Under the pieces are notes generated by a model that saw nothing but the letters and a program-made list of their open reading frames with translations, was not told the origin of the DNA and searched no databases. Made by a program: the position numbers and the translations under genes. From an uncultured Verrucomicrobiota bacterium (GTDB taxonomy: Bacteria; Verrucomicrobiota; Verrucomicrobiia; Opitutales; Opitutaceae): a stretch of 64,000 nucleotides of DNA. This document shows, piece by piece, positions 26,903 to 35,816 of the stretch. The stretch is taken from positions 62,001 to 126,000 of the forward strand of contig CAJXQX010000001.1 of NCBI GenBank assembly GCA_913058185.1, in the 5' to 3' direction. Within the stretch, counting starts at the first letter, position 1. Every line of letters begins with the position of its first letter.

Positions 26903-27235
26903 ATGATCATCATGCTTCAAGGGAAGACTCTCGAGGATCGGCCCAATGTTACGACTGCGGCCTCGGATGCGGTGGGTGCCTCGGGCGGATATGTTCTCGA
27001 CTATAAACAATTTTCGAATCTCGCGGATTGCTTCACCATTGAACTGCCGCCGGATGGTTTTGCGAAGTTGCGCCAGAAGTTGGTTGATCTGGAGGTGACT
27101 CTGGAACCGCCTTCCGAAGAAGAGTTGGCATTGGGCGAAGAGACGAGTGAGGAGGATATTCCCGGCAGTCTGCGGATTACGTTTATCCATAAGGAGTCGG
27201 ATCTGCGGATACCCATCCCTGCAGTGCCGGGGTGA
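26903..27235 (+). CDS. Small hypothetical protein
   Basis: I do not recognise this protein (110 aa). It has no signal peptide or membrane segment, is acidic, and reads like a genuine protein in 'SGGYVLDYKQFSNLADCFTIELP' and 'LRQKLVDLEVTLEPPSEEELALGEE'. A start at the fourth codon (MLQGKT) is equally possible. It stands alone between divergent amn and convergent phoD, with no clear Shine-Dalgarno sequence. The minus-strand ORF over the same bases is less protein-like. Confidence 0.5.
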   Translation: MIIMLQGKTLEDRPNVTTAASDAVGASGGYVLDYKQFSNLADCFTIELPPDGFAKLRQKLVDLEVTLEPPSEEELALGEETSEEDIPGSLRITFIHKESDLRIPIPAVPG

Positions 27236-27513
27236 CCCTTGCTTCGGAGTTCGAATCAGGCGGGCGTGTGCTCCTTGTCAGACCAAGACTTGTAGGTTAT
27301 CAGAAATGCAGATCATGAAACTTATCCCCAATGACATTAGCGCCATTCTGGGAGGAGGGGCAGCTGCGTCCGTGGAAGGTGGATACGGTTGGCAGGTGCG
27401 GTGGGGCAGGCGGAGACCACACTTTCACGTCCGGTTCAAGCGCGGCTAAGAGAGCGGGGGAGCGGTGGGTCAGGCGGGGCTGTCCTCGCCTCTGGCACAA
27501 AACGTCAACGGGG
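27236..27513. other. Spacer with no supported gene
   Basis: I find no gene in these 278 bases. They contain short imperfect repeats of the type gtgggg-caggcgg (about 27400-27412 and 27464-27476) but no strong hairpin or RNA signature. Confidence 0.4.
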
Positions 27514-28890
27514 CTACTCCGCGACCGCAGGCCGTAGGTCGACCGCTCGAATCAATTCGTCGAAGCGCGTCTCGCCTTTTTTGTCGATGCAGACGACGCG
27601 CAGAGCGCGTTTGCGGCCTTTGCCGGTGAGGGAAATTTTCACGAAATTCTGGTCACCGATGATGGTGTTAGGAATCACGTGCGGATCGTCCCCTTTGACT
27701 TTAGCCGCATCGGTGAAGGCACCACTGGAAAGCGGCGAAGAGGTCACTTCGTAGACCCACTGTCCAGCGTCGCCGATCTGACGACGATACATGGCGGAAT
27801 GATGCACGTCGCCGGTCAGGAAAACGACTCCGGTGATTTTATTTTCGATAATGAAATCCATCAACTCTTCACGTTCGCGGCGGTAGAGTTCATGCGGTTC
27901 GCCGAAGGGAGCGGTTTGCAACATCTGGTTGCCGGAAGCGATGAATTTGAATCGAAAGTGTTTCAGCTTCTTGGCCGCGAGGAGGGATTGTTTGAGCCAC
28001 TCGAGTTGTTGCCGGCCCCATTGCGTCTTTTGGGCGTGCTTGTCCTGATCGAGTTCGGCGGCGTCACGGTAGTAGTGATTGTCCATCAGGAAGAAGGCGG
28101 CATCGCCCCAGAAAAACTTACTGTAAACTCCGGGATTGTCCGATTCGCCGTAGGTGTGATTGCCCCAATAGGCTTTGAAAATGTCGAGCGCCTCCGCCTT
28201 GTATTCGAACGACCAGTTGGAATCATTGGGGCCGTAGTCATGATCGTCCCACGTGGCGTAATGGTGCATCGAGCCGAGGAGCTTTTGCATCTCGGGAATC
28301 GCGCGATCGTGGGAGGGACGATACCAGAGGCCGCTGATCGAGCTGTAGTCGGGTTCGCGCCAATACCAGTTGTCGCCGGTCCAGATCATGAAGTCGGCGC
28401 CCGTCTCCCCCATGAGTTCGTAGGTGCGGGTGGTCTTGCCGTAACCGTCGCCGGGCCGGTCGAATTCGGAATCGTTGATGTAGGAGCAGGAGCCGACTAG
28501 GAACTCGAAATCAGGTGGAGGTTTACGCCATTCCCAGAGGTCCTGCGTCTCGAAAGTCGCGGGAGCAGCCAGTTCTTGCTCCTTCCCATCGATGACGAGG
28601 CGGTAATCGTAAGTGGCACCCATTTTAAGGAGTCCGGGTCGAAAGTGGTGGATTTGCCCACCACCGGGGTGGTGGGGAGTATCGAGATGCTCGAGTTGAT
28701 GCACCTCAGTGGGCTCATCCTTAAGCCAATATTCGAGTCGGACAGAATCAGCGGCCTTAGTTTCGACCCAGAGCATGACCTCACGATGTGCTCGGTAACC
28801 GAGCATCGGTCCTGAGACGATTTCACCGGCCGATCCGAGGGCTGGAAGCAGGGCCGCTATCAGAAGAATCAAGGCGCGAAAGCTATTCAT
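27514..28890 (-). CDS. Secreted PhoD-like alkaline phosphatase family protein
   Basis: This exported metallophosphatase (458 aa) has a signal peptide, MNSFRALILLIAALLPALGSAG. An N-terminal fibronectin-like domain ('GPMLGYRAHREVMLWVET') is followed by the catalytic PhoD domain. 'FLVGSCSY', 'MIWTGDNWYWREPDYSS', 'HYATWDDHDYGPNDSNW' and 'VVFLTGDVHHSAMY' supply the Asp, Asn and His metal ligands. The W-D-D-H-D-Y-G-P motif is characteristic. It probably releases phosphate from esters outside the cytoplasm. The signal peptide lacks a twin-arginine motif, although classical PhoD is a Tat substrate. No Pho box was identified. Confidence 0.88.
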   Translation of the reverse strand: MNSFRALILLIAALLPALGSAGEIVSGPMLGYRAHREVMLWVETKAADSVRLEYWLKDEPTEVHQLEHLDTPHHPGGGQIHHFRPGLLKMGATYDYRLVIDGKEQELAAPATFETQDLWEWRKPPPDFEFLVGSCSYINDSEFDRPGDGYGKTTRTYELMGETGADFMIWTGDNWYWREPDYSSISGLWYRPSHDRAIPEMQKLLGSMHHYATWDDHDYGPNDSNWSFEYKAEALDIFKAYWGNHTYGESDNPGVYSKFFWGDAAFFLMDNHYYRDAAELDQDKHAQKTQWGRQQLEWLKQSLLAAKKLKHFRFKFIASGNQMLQTAPFGEPHELYRREREELMDFIIENKITGVVFLTGDVHHSAMYRRQIGDAGQWVYEVTSSPLSSGAFTDAAKVKGDDPHVIPNTIIGDQNFVKISLTGKGRKRALRVVCIDKKGETRFDELIRAVDLRPAVAE

Positions 28891-28933
28891 TCCCGCAACT
28901 GTGTCAGTCTCCGGACCAAAAGCAAAGCCGACT

Positions 28934-30367
28934 CTACCTCGTCTGATTACGCGTCACTGCCATTTTGGCGCGAAACTCTGACAAACGGTCCGGATCTAGT
29001 TCCCCAATGAGGTTGTTCCTTTGTAGGCGGTCGGCATCGATATCGTAGAACTCTTCGGCGAGGATTTTTTGCGAGTCGAAATCGACCCACTGGGTGTAGC
29101 GGTAGGTTCCGGATCGGATGGAATAGCCCATTTGCTCAATCGCTTCGTTCGTAAACCACGGTCGACAGACTTGAGTGAGGGCGGTGCTGCGGAATTCTGA
29201 GTCCGTTTTTTTGAGAACCGACTCGAAGCTCCGACCATCAATCTCGGCGGGCTTAGGCAGGTCGCAGAGTTCGCTCAGAGTAGGGTAGATATCGATACTC
29301 TCAACCAGCGCGGCGGTCGACCCGAAGGTGCCCTGCGGTAATGCCACCAGAAGGGGCACTTGGGCGTCCAATTCGCGGACGGTCACTTTGGCCCAATGAT
29401 CGTTTTCACCCAAATGGTATCCGTGGTCCGACCAGAGGACGACAATCGTATTGTCGGCGGCTCCGGACTTATCCAAGGCATCGAGTAGTCTCCCGATATT
29501 GGCGTCCGTATAGCTGGTGGCCGCATAGTAGCCATGCCGCATGCGGGCTTCCGTTTCCTCGGAGATCGGCTCATGCTCCGGAACATCGGAAAAGTTGCGA
29601 ATCTCCCTGGGGTAAATCCAATTCATGTCGGGTATTCCGATCGGACGATTGGTCGGTCCCATCGCCCGCATGTCTGCCCGGTTATAGAGGTCCCAATATT
29701 TCTTGGGAGCATTGTAGGGGGAGTGCGGCTTCAAGAAACCGACGGCCAAGAAGAAGGGATTTTCGGCATCGGCTAATCGATAGATCGTTTCAACGGCGTC
29801 TTCGGCGATGACACCGTCGGCATAAGAACCGTCCGGAACATCAGCGTTTTCGGCTACGGTCGTTTTCTTGAGTTTGCCGGGAGGAGGCAGGTTGTCCTGC
29901 AAGCCGTAGTCTCGAAAGTGATTCGCCTTGTCGAATCGAGCCGGCACGGACCAAGAAAGAGCATTGTCGCGCATGGTCTCGGTGTAGTTGTGGAGCACCT
30001 TGCCGATCGCTTCGGTATGATAACCATTTTGCCTAAAATGTTGCGGTAGAGTGACGCTTTTGGGAGCGGTCTTGCGAAAGTTCGTGTTGAGCTTCCAAAC
30101 AGAAATACTGTCGGGCCGCTTACCGGTGAGCAGAGAGGATCGCGAGGCGTTGCAACTGGCGAATTGGCAGTAGGCTCGATCGAACCGAATGCCGCGCGAG
30201 GCGAGTTTGTCGATATGGGGAGTGACCGCGATTGGGTCACCGTAGCAACCGATATTTGTCCGCATATCATCAACTGCGATGAAGAGAATGTTGGGTTGAG
30301 CTGCGGAGCTAGTCCCCACTTGTACTAGTAATAAAACAGTCGTTAGGATTTTGGCAAATTGCTGCAT
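28934..30367 (-). CDS. Secreted sulfatase (iduronate-2-sulfatase-like)
   Basis: This type I sulfatase (477 aa from the ATG at 30367) begins MQQFAKILTTVLLLVQVGTSSAAQ, a clean signal peptide. The track start adds 24 unlikely residues. 'NILFIAVDDMRTNIGCYG' binds calcium. 'QFASCNASRSSLLTG' is the formylglycine site in the C-x-A-x-R form, with Ala in place of the usual Pro. 'AIGKVLHN' and 'IVVLWSDHGYHLGENDHWAK' are typical of the iduronate/choline sulfatase branch. The substrate is unproven. It lies directly after the frameshifted acetyltransferase gene. Confidence 0.92.
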   Translation of the reverse strand: MQQFAKILTTVLLLVQVGTSSAAQPNILFIAVDDMRTNIGCYGDPIAVTPHIDKLASRGIRFDRAYCQFASCNASRSSLLTGKRPDSISVWKLNTNFRKTAPKSVTLPQHFRQNGYHTEAIGKVLHNYTETMRDNALSWSVPARFDKANHFRDYGLQDNLPPPGKLKKTTVAENADVPDGSYADGVIAEDAVETIYRLADAENPFFLAVGFLKPHSPYNAPKKYWDLYNRADMRAMGPTNRPIGIPDMNWIYPREIRNFSDVPEHEPISEETEARMRHGYYAATSYTDANIGRLLDALDKSGAADNTIVVLWSDHGYHLGENDHWAKVTVRELDAQVPLLVALPQGTFGSTAALVESIDIYPTLSELCDLPKPAEIDGRSFESVLKKTDSEFRSTALTQVCRPWFTNEAIEQMGYSIRSGTYRYTQWVDFDSQKILAEEFYDIDADRLQRNNLIGELDPDRLSEFRAKMAVTRNQTR

Positions 30368-30439
30368 GCTGGGAAGGATTGTGGTTTGTTGATGAATGGG
30401 GTGGGAGTGACAGTTCAAATTATCACCGTTTGTTTCCAT

Positions 30440-31083
30440 TCAGCGGCGCCATATAAATATAATTTCACGGGGATTCTCCACCTTTACGCTAAAATTCAAT
30501 TCTTTCAAAATCTCGATGCCGCGCTGGTTTTGAATCGGAATAGGAAATTCGATAAACTCGATCGGCCATACGGCGCGAACGTGAGCAACGAGGGTTTCGA
30601 TCACATGAAGATCGAGATCCGCGGGAAGTTGATCGGCGCGCACCCAGAATATTATGCTCAACCCATTGTCGTTAAAATAGGCAGGGTAGAGGTAAACACA
30701 CCCGAGACAGGATTGTTTGTCCGGCGAAAGCACGGTGTAAGCGTAAGCTTTGCGGTTTTCGAATTCTGCCCAGTGGTTTTCCAGCGCGGCTCGGTTGTCA
30801 TCCTCGGCAATATCGGCCGGTGGCCAATCGCGCCCCACTGCAGAGTCTAGCGCAAATGGTCGCTGCTACTTATTAACGCCGCATAATCGAGCGCGGTGTG
30901 GTCAGGCGTGAGTGGTTCAAGAAATACCCGCTTCGTGGTGATTTCGGTCGGAGCGACAAACAATTCAGACCATGGGTTCGGCGCTGGTTCCACAGTGTCA
31001 TCAGGCGTCGCCCAAGAGACAGAGGCGGCAGTTAACAATACTGCCGATACCATCAAAGACCGGAGTAGACGAAATGAGGTCAT
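30440..31083 (-). pseudogene. Exported GNAT-like acetyltransferase, frameshifted
   Basis: Two adjacent minus-strand ORFs make one protein when joined. The first (31083-30847) has a signal peptide (MTSFRLLRSLMVSAVLLTAASVSWA) and runs to 'RVFLEPLTPDHTALDYAALISSSDHLR' before a TAG. The second (to 30440) continues as 'GRDWPPADIAEDDNRAALENHW' and 'SCLGCVYLYPAYF', the standard continuation of this GNAT subgroup. The frames differ by one base at about 30845-30853, where restoring one base gives SSSDHLR-LDSAVGRDWPP. It is either a recent frameshift or a sequencing error. An exported acetyltransferase would be unusual in itself. Confidence 0.72.
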
Positions 31084-31105
31084 GAAATTGAGAAATCTCA
31101 GGAAG

Positions 31106-31181
31106 GGGGTCAGGTCGTGTTTAGTAGATTAATTGGGAAAAGTGGCGAGTTAAGAAAATCAAGGAAACACGATCTGACCCC
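31106..31181. repeat. Short inverted-repeat element (GGGGTCAGRTCGTGTTT arms)
   Basis: GGGGTCAGGTCGTGTTT (31106-31122) and AAACACGATCTGACCCC (31165-31181) are inverted copies with one mismatch, 42 bases apart. The motif resembles sequences often found beside REP-associated tyrosine transposases. None is encoded here, so it would be a non-autonomous copy. It fills the gap between two genes. Confidence 0.65.
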
Positions 31182-31183
31182 GT

Positions 31184-32368
31184 CTAGTTAGGGTTGGTGG
31201 TATTATTCCAATAAATGACGACGTTTTTGGTGCGGCGTCCACAGGCCACGATTTCGGGCCGGCCGTCTCCGTCTAGATCACCGACCTTTAAATCTTCGCA
31301 GGCCATATTGCCCGAATCGATATCGGCGACCAGCGTCCATTCTGAGCCGTCGGCGTTGGGTTGGAAGAGTTGAATTCCCACCGCGTCGTCGGGGCGACTA
31401 CCCCGGCGGCCGGCGATGATCTGATCACTGCCGATCCCCAAGAAATCCGCTGCCGCCAGCGCATGGCCTTGGATATAGTCATCGGCGAGAACCGTGCGAT
31501 CCAGGTGTTTGGCCTTGGAGTTGAGCGAGGTGTAGGTGTTCACCACCACTTCGTTGCCGTGGATGGGTTCGATCGTGGCTACGAACGGTTTGCCGTTAGG
31601 TAATTTTCCATGACGAACCTCACCGGCGCCTTCGCTGCTCAGCTGCACCGATTTCCACGGAGTCGTCTGAGGATTCAATAGGTGCACCCCCTCCATCGAG
31701 GCAGATAGCAACTCCTCCGAGCGGTGTTCCCCCCGCGACACGATATCGTAGTTATGTGTCTTGTGAAACTGATTGTTAATTAGAAATGTATCCCACGTGT
31801 CACGTTTCTCAGTTGGCGGATTATATCCGAGGAATTTCAACCCAACCCCCGCACCGGTGCCGGCATCGTTGCCGCGTCCATGAAGCGGAAGGACGGTGAG
31901 AAAGAACTGCTGTTCCGGACCTTTTACCCAGAGCATGCGATGAACCGTGGGTTCATGATGAAGTTGTTGTGGTGCCCATGGTCCTTTACTCGTAGCTCCT
32001 GGCTTTAGGAGAAATACGGCCCCACTGTTCTCCGAGTCGCGAGGCTGCCATTGAGCACCTACGGCAATCTCTGCTTTACCGTCACCATCGGTGTCTCGCG
32101 CTGCGATGCTGACGTGGTCTTTTTCTGTAAGAGGACCACTGATGACATGCTCTTCCCAAGTGGGATTTTCATTCCAAGCCACATTGTCCTTATCTACGAG
32201 GAGAATGTCGTCTTTTCCGTCGCCATTGATGTCGGCGATTTCCAATCCGTAGCCGATTCCGATTTCATCATCGATCGTTTGCGGAGTGACCAACGACGAG
32301 GCGCTGGCGAGGGATAATGTCGCCAAAAGTATCGAGGCGAAACGAAGGCGGGAAACGAGGGGATTCAT
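31184..32368 (-). CDS. Secreted FG-GAP/VCBS repeat protein
   Basis: This exported protein (394 aa) has a signal peptide (MNPLVSRLRFASILLATLSLASA) and a predicted beta-propeller built from FG-GAP/VCBS repeats. Calcium-binding D-x-D-G-D-G loops are seen in 'DINGDGKDDILLVD', 'DTDGDGKAEIAVGAQ' and 'DLDGDGRPEIVACGRR'; a further blade has 'AADFLGIGSDQIIAGRRG'. Such proteins are common in Verrucomicrobia and Planctomycetes and may bind carbohydrates or act on the cell surface. No catalytic domain is visible. Confidence 0.85.
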   Translation of the reverse strand: MNPLVSRLRFASILLATLSLASASSLVTPQTIDDEIGIGYGLEIADINGDGKDDILLVDKDNVAWNENPTWEEHVISGPLTEKDHVSIAARDTDGDGKAEIAVGAQWQPRDSENSGAVFLLKPGATSKGPWAPQQLHHEPTVHRMLWVKGPEQQFFLTVLPLHGRGNDAGTGAGVGLKFLGYNPPTEKRDTWDTFLINNQFHKTHNYDIVSRGEHRSEELLSASMEGVHLLNPQTTPWKSVQLSSEGAGEVRHGKLPNGKPFVATIEPIHGNEVVVNTYTSLNSKAKHLDRTVLADDYIQGHALAAADFLGIGSDQIIAGRRGSRPDDAVGIQLFQPNADGSEWTLVADIDSGNMACEDLKVGDLDGDGRPEIVACGRRTKNVVIYWNNTTNPN

Positions 32369-32475
32369 GGGTAGGGGACGGCGGGAGCAACCGCACCGAT
32401 GGGGGACAACGATATTTCGCTACCCAGATTGAGGTCAATCCGACCACCCCGCACGACCCGCAATCGTCCCGGGAA

Positions 32476-33378
32476 TTATTCCGCCAGAGCGTTGATGCTA
32501 TTGAGATGCTCCGCGCCGGTGTATTTTTCGGATTGTTCGTCGGCGTGGTAGCTCGAGCGGACCATGGCGCCACTTTCGACGACGCCGAAGCCGATCTTGA
32601 GGCCAAACTCTTTCCAGTGCTCAAATTCATCGGGGTGCACCCAGCGGTCGATTTTCCAGTGCTTTGGGGTCGGCTGCAGATATTGGCCGATGGTGAGGAT
32701 ATTGATCTGATCATCCACCAGGTCGCGAAGGGTTTGTTCGATCTCTTCCTGCCGCTCGCCGAGGCCCAACATGATGCCGGTCTTGGTGGTGAAGCCGCGG
32801 GACTTGGCGTGGCGCAGCACGGAGCGGGAACGATCGTAACGAGCTTGGACGCGGACGGGCTTTTGGAGGCGTTCCACCGTCTCTACGTTGTGGTTGTAAA
32901 TGTCGGGTTTGGCATCGAGCACGGTGTTGACGGGCTCGAGGCGACCTTTGAAATCGGGCACCAGCACTTCGATGGCGGTGTCGGGGTTTTTGTGACGGAT
33001 CGCGCGGATGGTGGCGGCCCAGACGGAGGCTCCCCCGTCGGCGAGTTCATCGCGGGCGACGGACGTTATCACACAGTGCTTAAGATTCATCTTGGCCACG
33101 GCATCGGCCACTCGGGCTGGTTCGGCGATATCGTATTCAGTGGGCCGGCCGGTTTGGATCGCGCAGAAATTACACGAGCGGGTGCAGATATTGCCCAGAA
33201 TCATCACCGTGGCGGTGCCGCGAGACCAACATTCCCCTAGATTCGGGCATTGGGCGCTTTGGCAAACGGTGTGGAGTTCGTTCTCATCCACAAGTTTACG
33301 AACGGCTTGGTAGCCGGGGCCGGAGGGCAGTTTGGCCCGGAGCCATTTCGGTTTACGTGAAGTGTCGGTGAGATCCAT
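32476..33378 (-). CDS. lipA: Lipoyl synthase
   Basis: This radical SAM enzyme (300 aa from the ATG at 33378) inserts two sulfurs into protein-bound octanoyl groups. The auxiliary cluster cysteines are in 'CQSAQCPNLGECWSRG'. The radical SAM cluster is 'CTRSCNFCAIQTGRP'. 'KTGIMLGLGERQEEIEQTLRDL' and 'QYLQPTPKHWKIDRWVHPDEF' are further signatures, and the C-terminal R-S-S-Y is present in 'VRSSYHADEQ'. The longer GTG start in the track falls in the intergenic attcgtgtcc repeat, so I prefer MDLTDTSRKPKWLR. It is downstream of lipB. Confidence 0.95.
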   Translation of the reverse strand: MDLTDTSRKPKWLRAKLPSGPGYQAVRKLVDENELHTVCQSAQCPNLGECWSRGTATVMILGNICTRSCNFCAIQTGRPTEYDIAEPARVADAVAKMNLKHCVITSVARDELADGGASVWAATIRAIRHKNPDTAIEVLVPDFKGRLEPVNTVLDAKPDIYNHNVETVERLQKPVRVQARYDRSRSVLRHAKSRGFTTKTGIMLGLGERQEEIEQTLRDLVDDQINILTIGQYLQPTPKHWKIDRWVHPDEFEHWKEFGLKIGFGVVESGAMVRSSYHADEQSEKYTGAEHLNSINALAE

Positions 33379-33383
33379 CGAAA

Positions 33384-33421
33384 TTAAGGAACCACGAATG
33401 GACACGAATAAGCACGAATAA
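33384..33421. repeat. Intergenic repeat of the 'attcgtgtccattcgtggtt' type
   Basis: On the minus strand the spacer between lipB and lipA reads attcgtgcttattcgtgtccattcgtgg, a triplicated attcgtg unit (period 11 then 10). This motif type recurs in intergenic spaces of many environmental bacteria. It has no known function. Confidence 0.5.
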
Positions 33422-33462
33422 CAAGCCGACAGTCACAACCATCGGTGTTTCCGTCGGAAGCC

Positions 33463-34134
33463 CTAGGTGTTCCTTGAGGCCAGAAACTCAGGCCAAAGCG
33501 CGTTAAATTCGGCCGCCAGAACGTCGTGAACTTCGTCCATACTTGGTGCCGTTCCTAATTCGCGGGCAAGGGAAGTCACGGTGCCGTCGGCTGAGGCGAT
33601 GCCGCAGGGGACGATGCCATCGAAGTGGGAGAGGTCGGGGTTCACGTTCAGGGCGAAGCCATGATAAGCCACCCAGCGCCGCACGGCGACACCGATGGCG
33701 GCGACTTTGCGTTGGCCAACCCAGATGCCGGTTAGGCCCTCGCGGCGGGTAGCTACGAGGCCCAATGCACCAACCGCACGGATCAAGACCTCTTCCAAAA
33801 GGCGCAGGTAGGCGTGCAGGTCTTTGACCGGTGAGAGATCGACAATCGGATAACCCACGACTTGGCCGGGGCCGTGGTAGGTGATGTCACCGCCGCGGTT
33901 GGTTTCGGCGACCGTGATGCCTTGTGCAGCTAGTTTTGCGGGATCCCAGAGCAGATGAGTGGCCGCGCCGCTGCGGAGGCCAATCGTATAGACGGGATCG
34001 TGTTCGGTGAAGATAAGTTGGTCCGGAGATGAACCGTCGATTCGCTGCCGGACGAGTGTCTGCTGCCGCTCGGTCGCATCCGCATAGGCGGTGCGGCCCC
34101 AGTCTTTGACGGGCATCGTGGTGAATTCAGACAT
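33463..34134 (-). CDS. lipB: Octanoyltransferase
   Basis: This enzyme transfers octanoyl groups from acyl carrier protein to lipoyl domains (223 aa). 'NRGGDITYHGPGQVVGYPIVDL' is the defining motif. 'EGLTGIWVGQRKVAAIGVAVRRW' contains the catalytic Lys, and 'HFDGIVPCGIAS' the catalytic Cys. It precedes lipA on the same strand with an 84-base spacer carrying a repeat, so the pair covers the complete endogenous lipoylation route. It is divergent from lysS. Confidence 0.95.
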   Translation of the reverse strand: MSEFTTMPVKDWGRTAYADATERQQTLVRQRIDGSSPDQLIFTEHDPVYTIGLRSGAATHLLWDPAKLAAQGITVAETNRGGDITYHGPGQVVGYPIVDLSPVKDLHAYLRLLEEVLIRAVGALGLVATRREGLTGIWVGQRKVAAIGVAVRRWVAYHGFALNVNPDLSHFDGIVPCGIASADGTVTSLARELGTAPSMDEVHDVLAAEFNALWPEFLASRNT

Positions 34135-34238
34135 CTACCGAGCACATTGTTAGGCGAACGGTGGAGCGCAACTCCTCGAAATGTGTTCGGTTTTTGCGTT
34201 TGCTCCGCAGCAACCGGGTTTTCACGGTCTTCTGTTCC

Positions 34239-35732
34239 ATGAGTGAAGAGACACCGGCCGACTTGAGCCACGATCAACATGCCGTCCGTCGGCAGAAGCT
34301 TGCAGACCTCCGCGAGAGCGGCGCCGATCCTTTCCGGGCGGAGGTGAAACCTACGCACTTTTCGGCTGCAGCCATCGCCGCTCACGTCGAGGGCGAGGAC
34401 AATGCCGTCACGGTCACCGTAGCAGGTCGCATTGTCACGCGTCGCGATATGGGCAAGAGCCAGTTCCTGAAAATTCTCGACCAACAGGGACTCATTCAGC
34501 TCTACGTCAAAAAGGACGTCATTGGCGAAGAGGTATATCCCGTTTTCAAGAAACTCGATCTGGGCGATTTTATCGGCATCACCGGCACGTTGTTTAAAAC
34601 CCGCACGGGTGAGATCACGGTGCGCGCTACGAGTTACACTCTGGTGGCCAAGGCCCTGCGCCCGTTGCCGGAGAAATTCCATGGTTTGACTGATGCGGAT
34701 CAGATCTACCGTCAGCGCTATCTCGATTTGATCGTGAACCAAGAGTCGCGTCAGCGGCTTATGCTGCGTTCGAAGATTGTGTCCCACATCCGTCGTTTTC
34801 TCGAGAACCGTGAGTTCTTGGAAGTGGAGACTCCGGTGTTACAAAACATCGCGGGTGGCGCGGCAGCTCGTCCTTTTGAGACGCACCACAATGCATTGCG
34901 CGCGGATTTTGTGCTGCGCATCTCCCTCGAGCTTTACCTGAAACGGATGCTGGTCGGCGGCTTTGATCGGGTATTTGAGATTGGCCGTAATTTCCGCAAC
35001 GAAGGAATTTCCCGTCGGCACAATCCTGAGTTCACTATGCTCGAGGTGTATCAGGCCTACAGCGACTACCGGGGCATGATGACCTTGGTGAAGGACCTGA
35101 TGCAGACCTTGTGTGCTGACGTGTTGGACTCGTCCCAAATTACGCATGCGGACAGTGGTGAGGAAATCGATTTTGCCGGCGACTGGCGCGAGGTGCCTTA
35201 CAAGGACTTGATTCGCGAAAAGACGGGTGCAGCGGATTGGTTTGAACTTTCCAAAGCAGATAAAACGACGGGCGCGAAGGCGCTCGGTTGTAACGTCAAT
35301 CCCGACTGGGAGGAGTTCGAAATCACGAATGAGGTTTTCTCCAAGCTGATCGAACCGAATCTTATTCAACCGACTTTCGTGACGCACCTGCCGAAGGAGC
35401 TGTGTCCGCTCGCCAAATTGAACCAGGACGATCCGAGTGTGCTAGATGTGTTTGAGCTCATTATCGGCGGCATGGAAATCGCCCCGGCTTACAGTGAGCA
35501 GAATGATCCCGACGTGCAGCGTCAGATGTTTGAAGCGCAGGCCGGCGAAGAGCAGCAGAACATCGACCATGATTTCCTAACGGCACTTGAGCATGGTATG
35601 CCCCCCGCGGGCGGCATGGGCATCGGCATCGATCGCCTCTGTATCCTGCTCACCGGAGCGGAGAGTATTCGGGATGTAATCCTATATCCCCAGCTCCGGC
35701 CCGAAGCGCCCAGCGCAAAAGCTGAGAGCTGA
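34239..35732 (+). CDS. lysS: Lysyl-tRNA synthetase (class II)
   Basis: This charges tRNA-Lys in the cytoplasm (497 aa from the ATG at 34239). The OB-fold anticodon-binding domain includes 'VAGRIVTRRDMGKSQFLKILDQQG'. The catalytic domain shows motif 1 near 'VETPVLQNIAGGAAARPFET', motif 2 'FEIGRNFRNEGISRRHNPEFTMLE' and motif 3 'GGMGIGIDRLCILLTG'. I prefer MSEETPADLSHDQ to the track start, which adds 26 residues of no family character. The next gene (lolC/E) follows after 84 bases. Confidence 0.96.
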   Translation: MSEETPADLSHDQHAVRRQKLADLRESGADPFRAEVKPTHFSAAAIAAHVEGEDNAVTVTVAGRIVTRRDMGKSQFLKILDQQGLIQLYVKKDVIGEEVYPVFKKLDLGDFIGITGTLFKTRTGEITVRATSYTLVAKALRPLPEKFHGLTDADQIYRQRYLDLIVNQESRQRLMLRSKIVSHIRRFLENREFLEVETPVLQNIAGGAAARPFETHHNALRADFVLRISLELYLKRMLVGGFDRVFEIGRNFRNEGISRRHNPEFTMLEVYQAYSDYRGMMTLVKDLMQTLCADVLDSSQITHADSGEEIDFAGDWREVPYKDLIREKTGAADWFELSKADKTTGAKALGCNVNPDWEEFEITNEVFSKLIEPNLIQPTFVTHLPKELCPLAKLNQDDPSVLDVFELIIGGMEIAPAYSEQNDPDVQRQMFEAQAGEEQQNIDHDFLTALEHGMPPAGGMGIGIDRLCILLTGAESIRDVILYPQLRPEAPSAKAES

Positions 35733-35816
35733 AATCTGAAAAGCTGAAACAAAACCTTCCCGTTCGGTTCTTAATTTCAGTGTTTCAGCTTTTTAGTATT
35801 TCGGTTTTCATTTCCT

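Noticed and set aside
26741-27190. 149-codon minus-strand ORF opposite the small hypothetical gene
   Set aside because: Its composition (Arg, Leu and Ile mixed without pattern) is less protein-like than the plus-strand ORF at 26903-27235.
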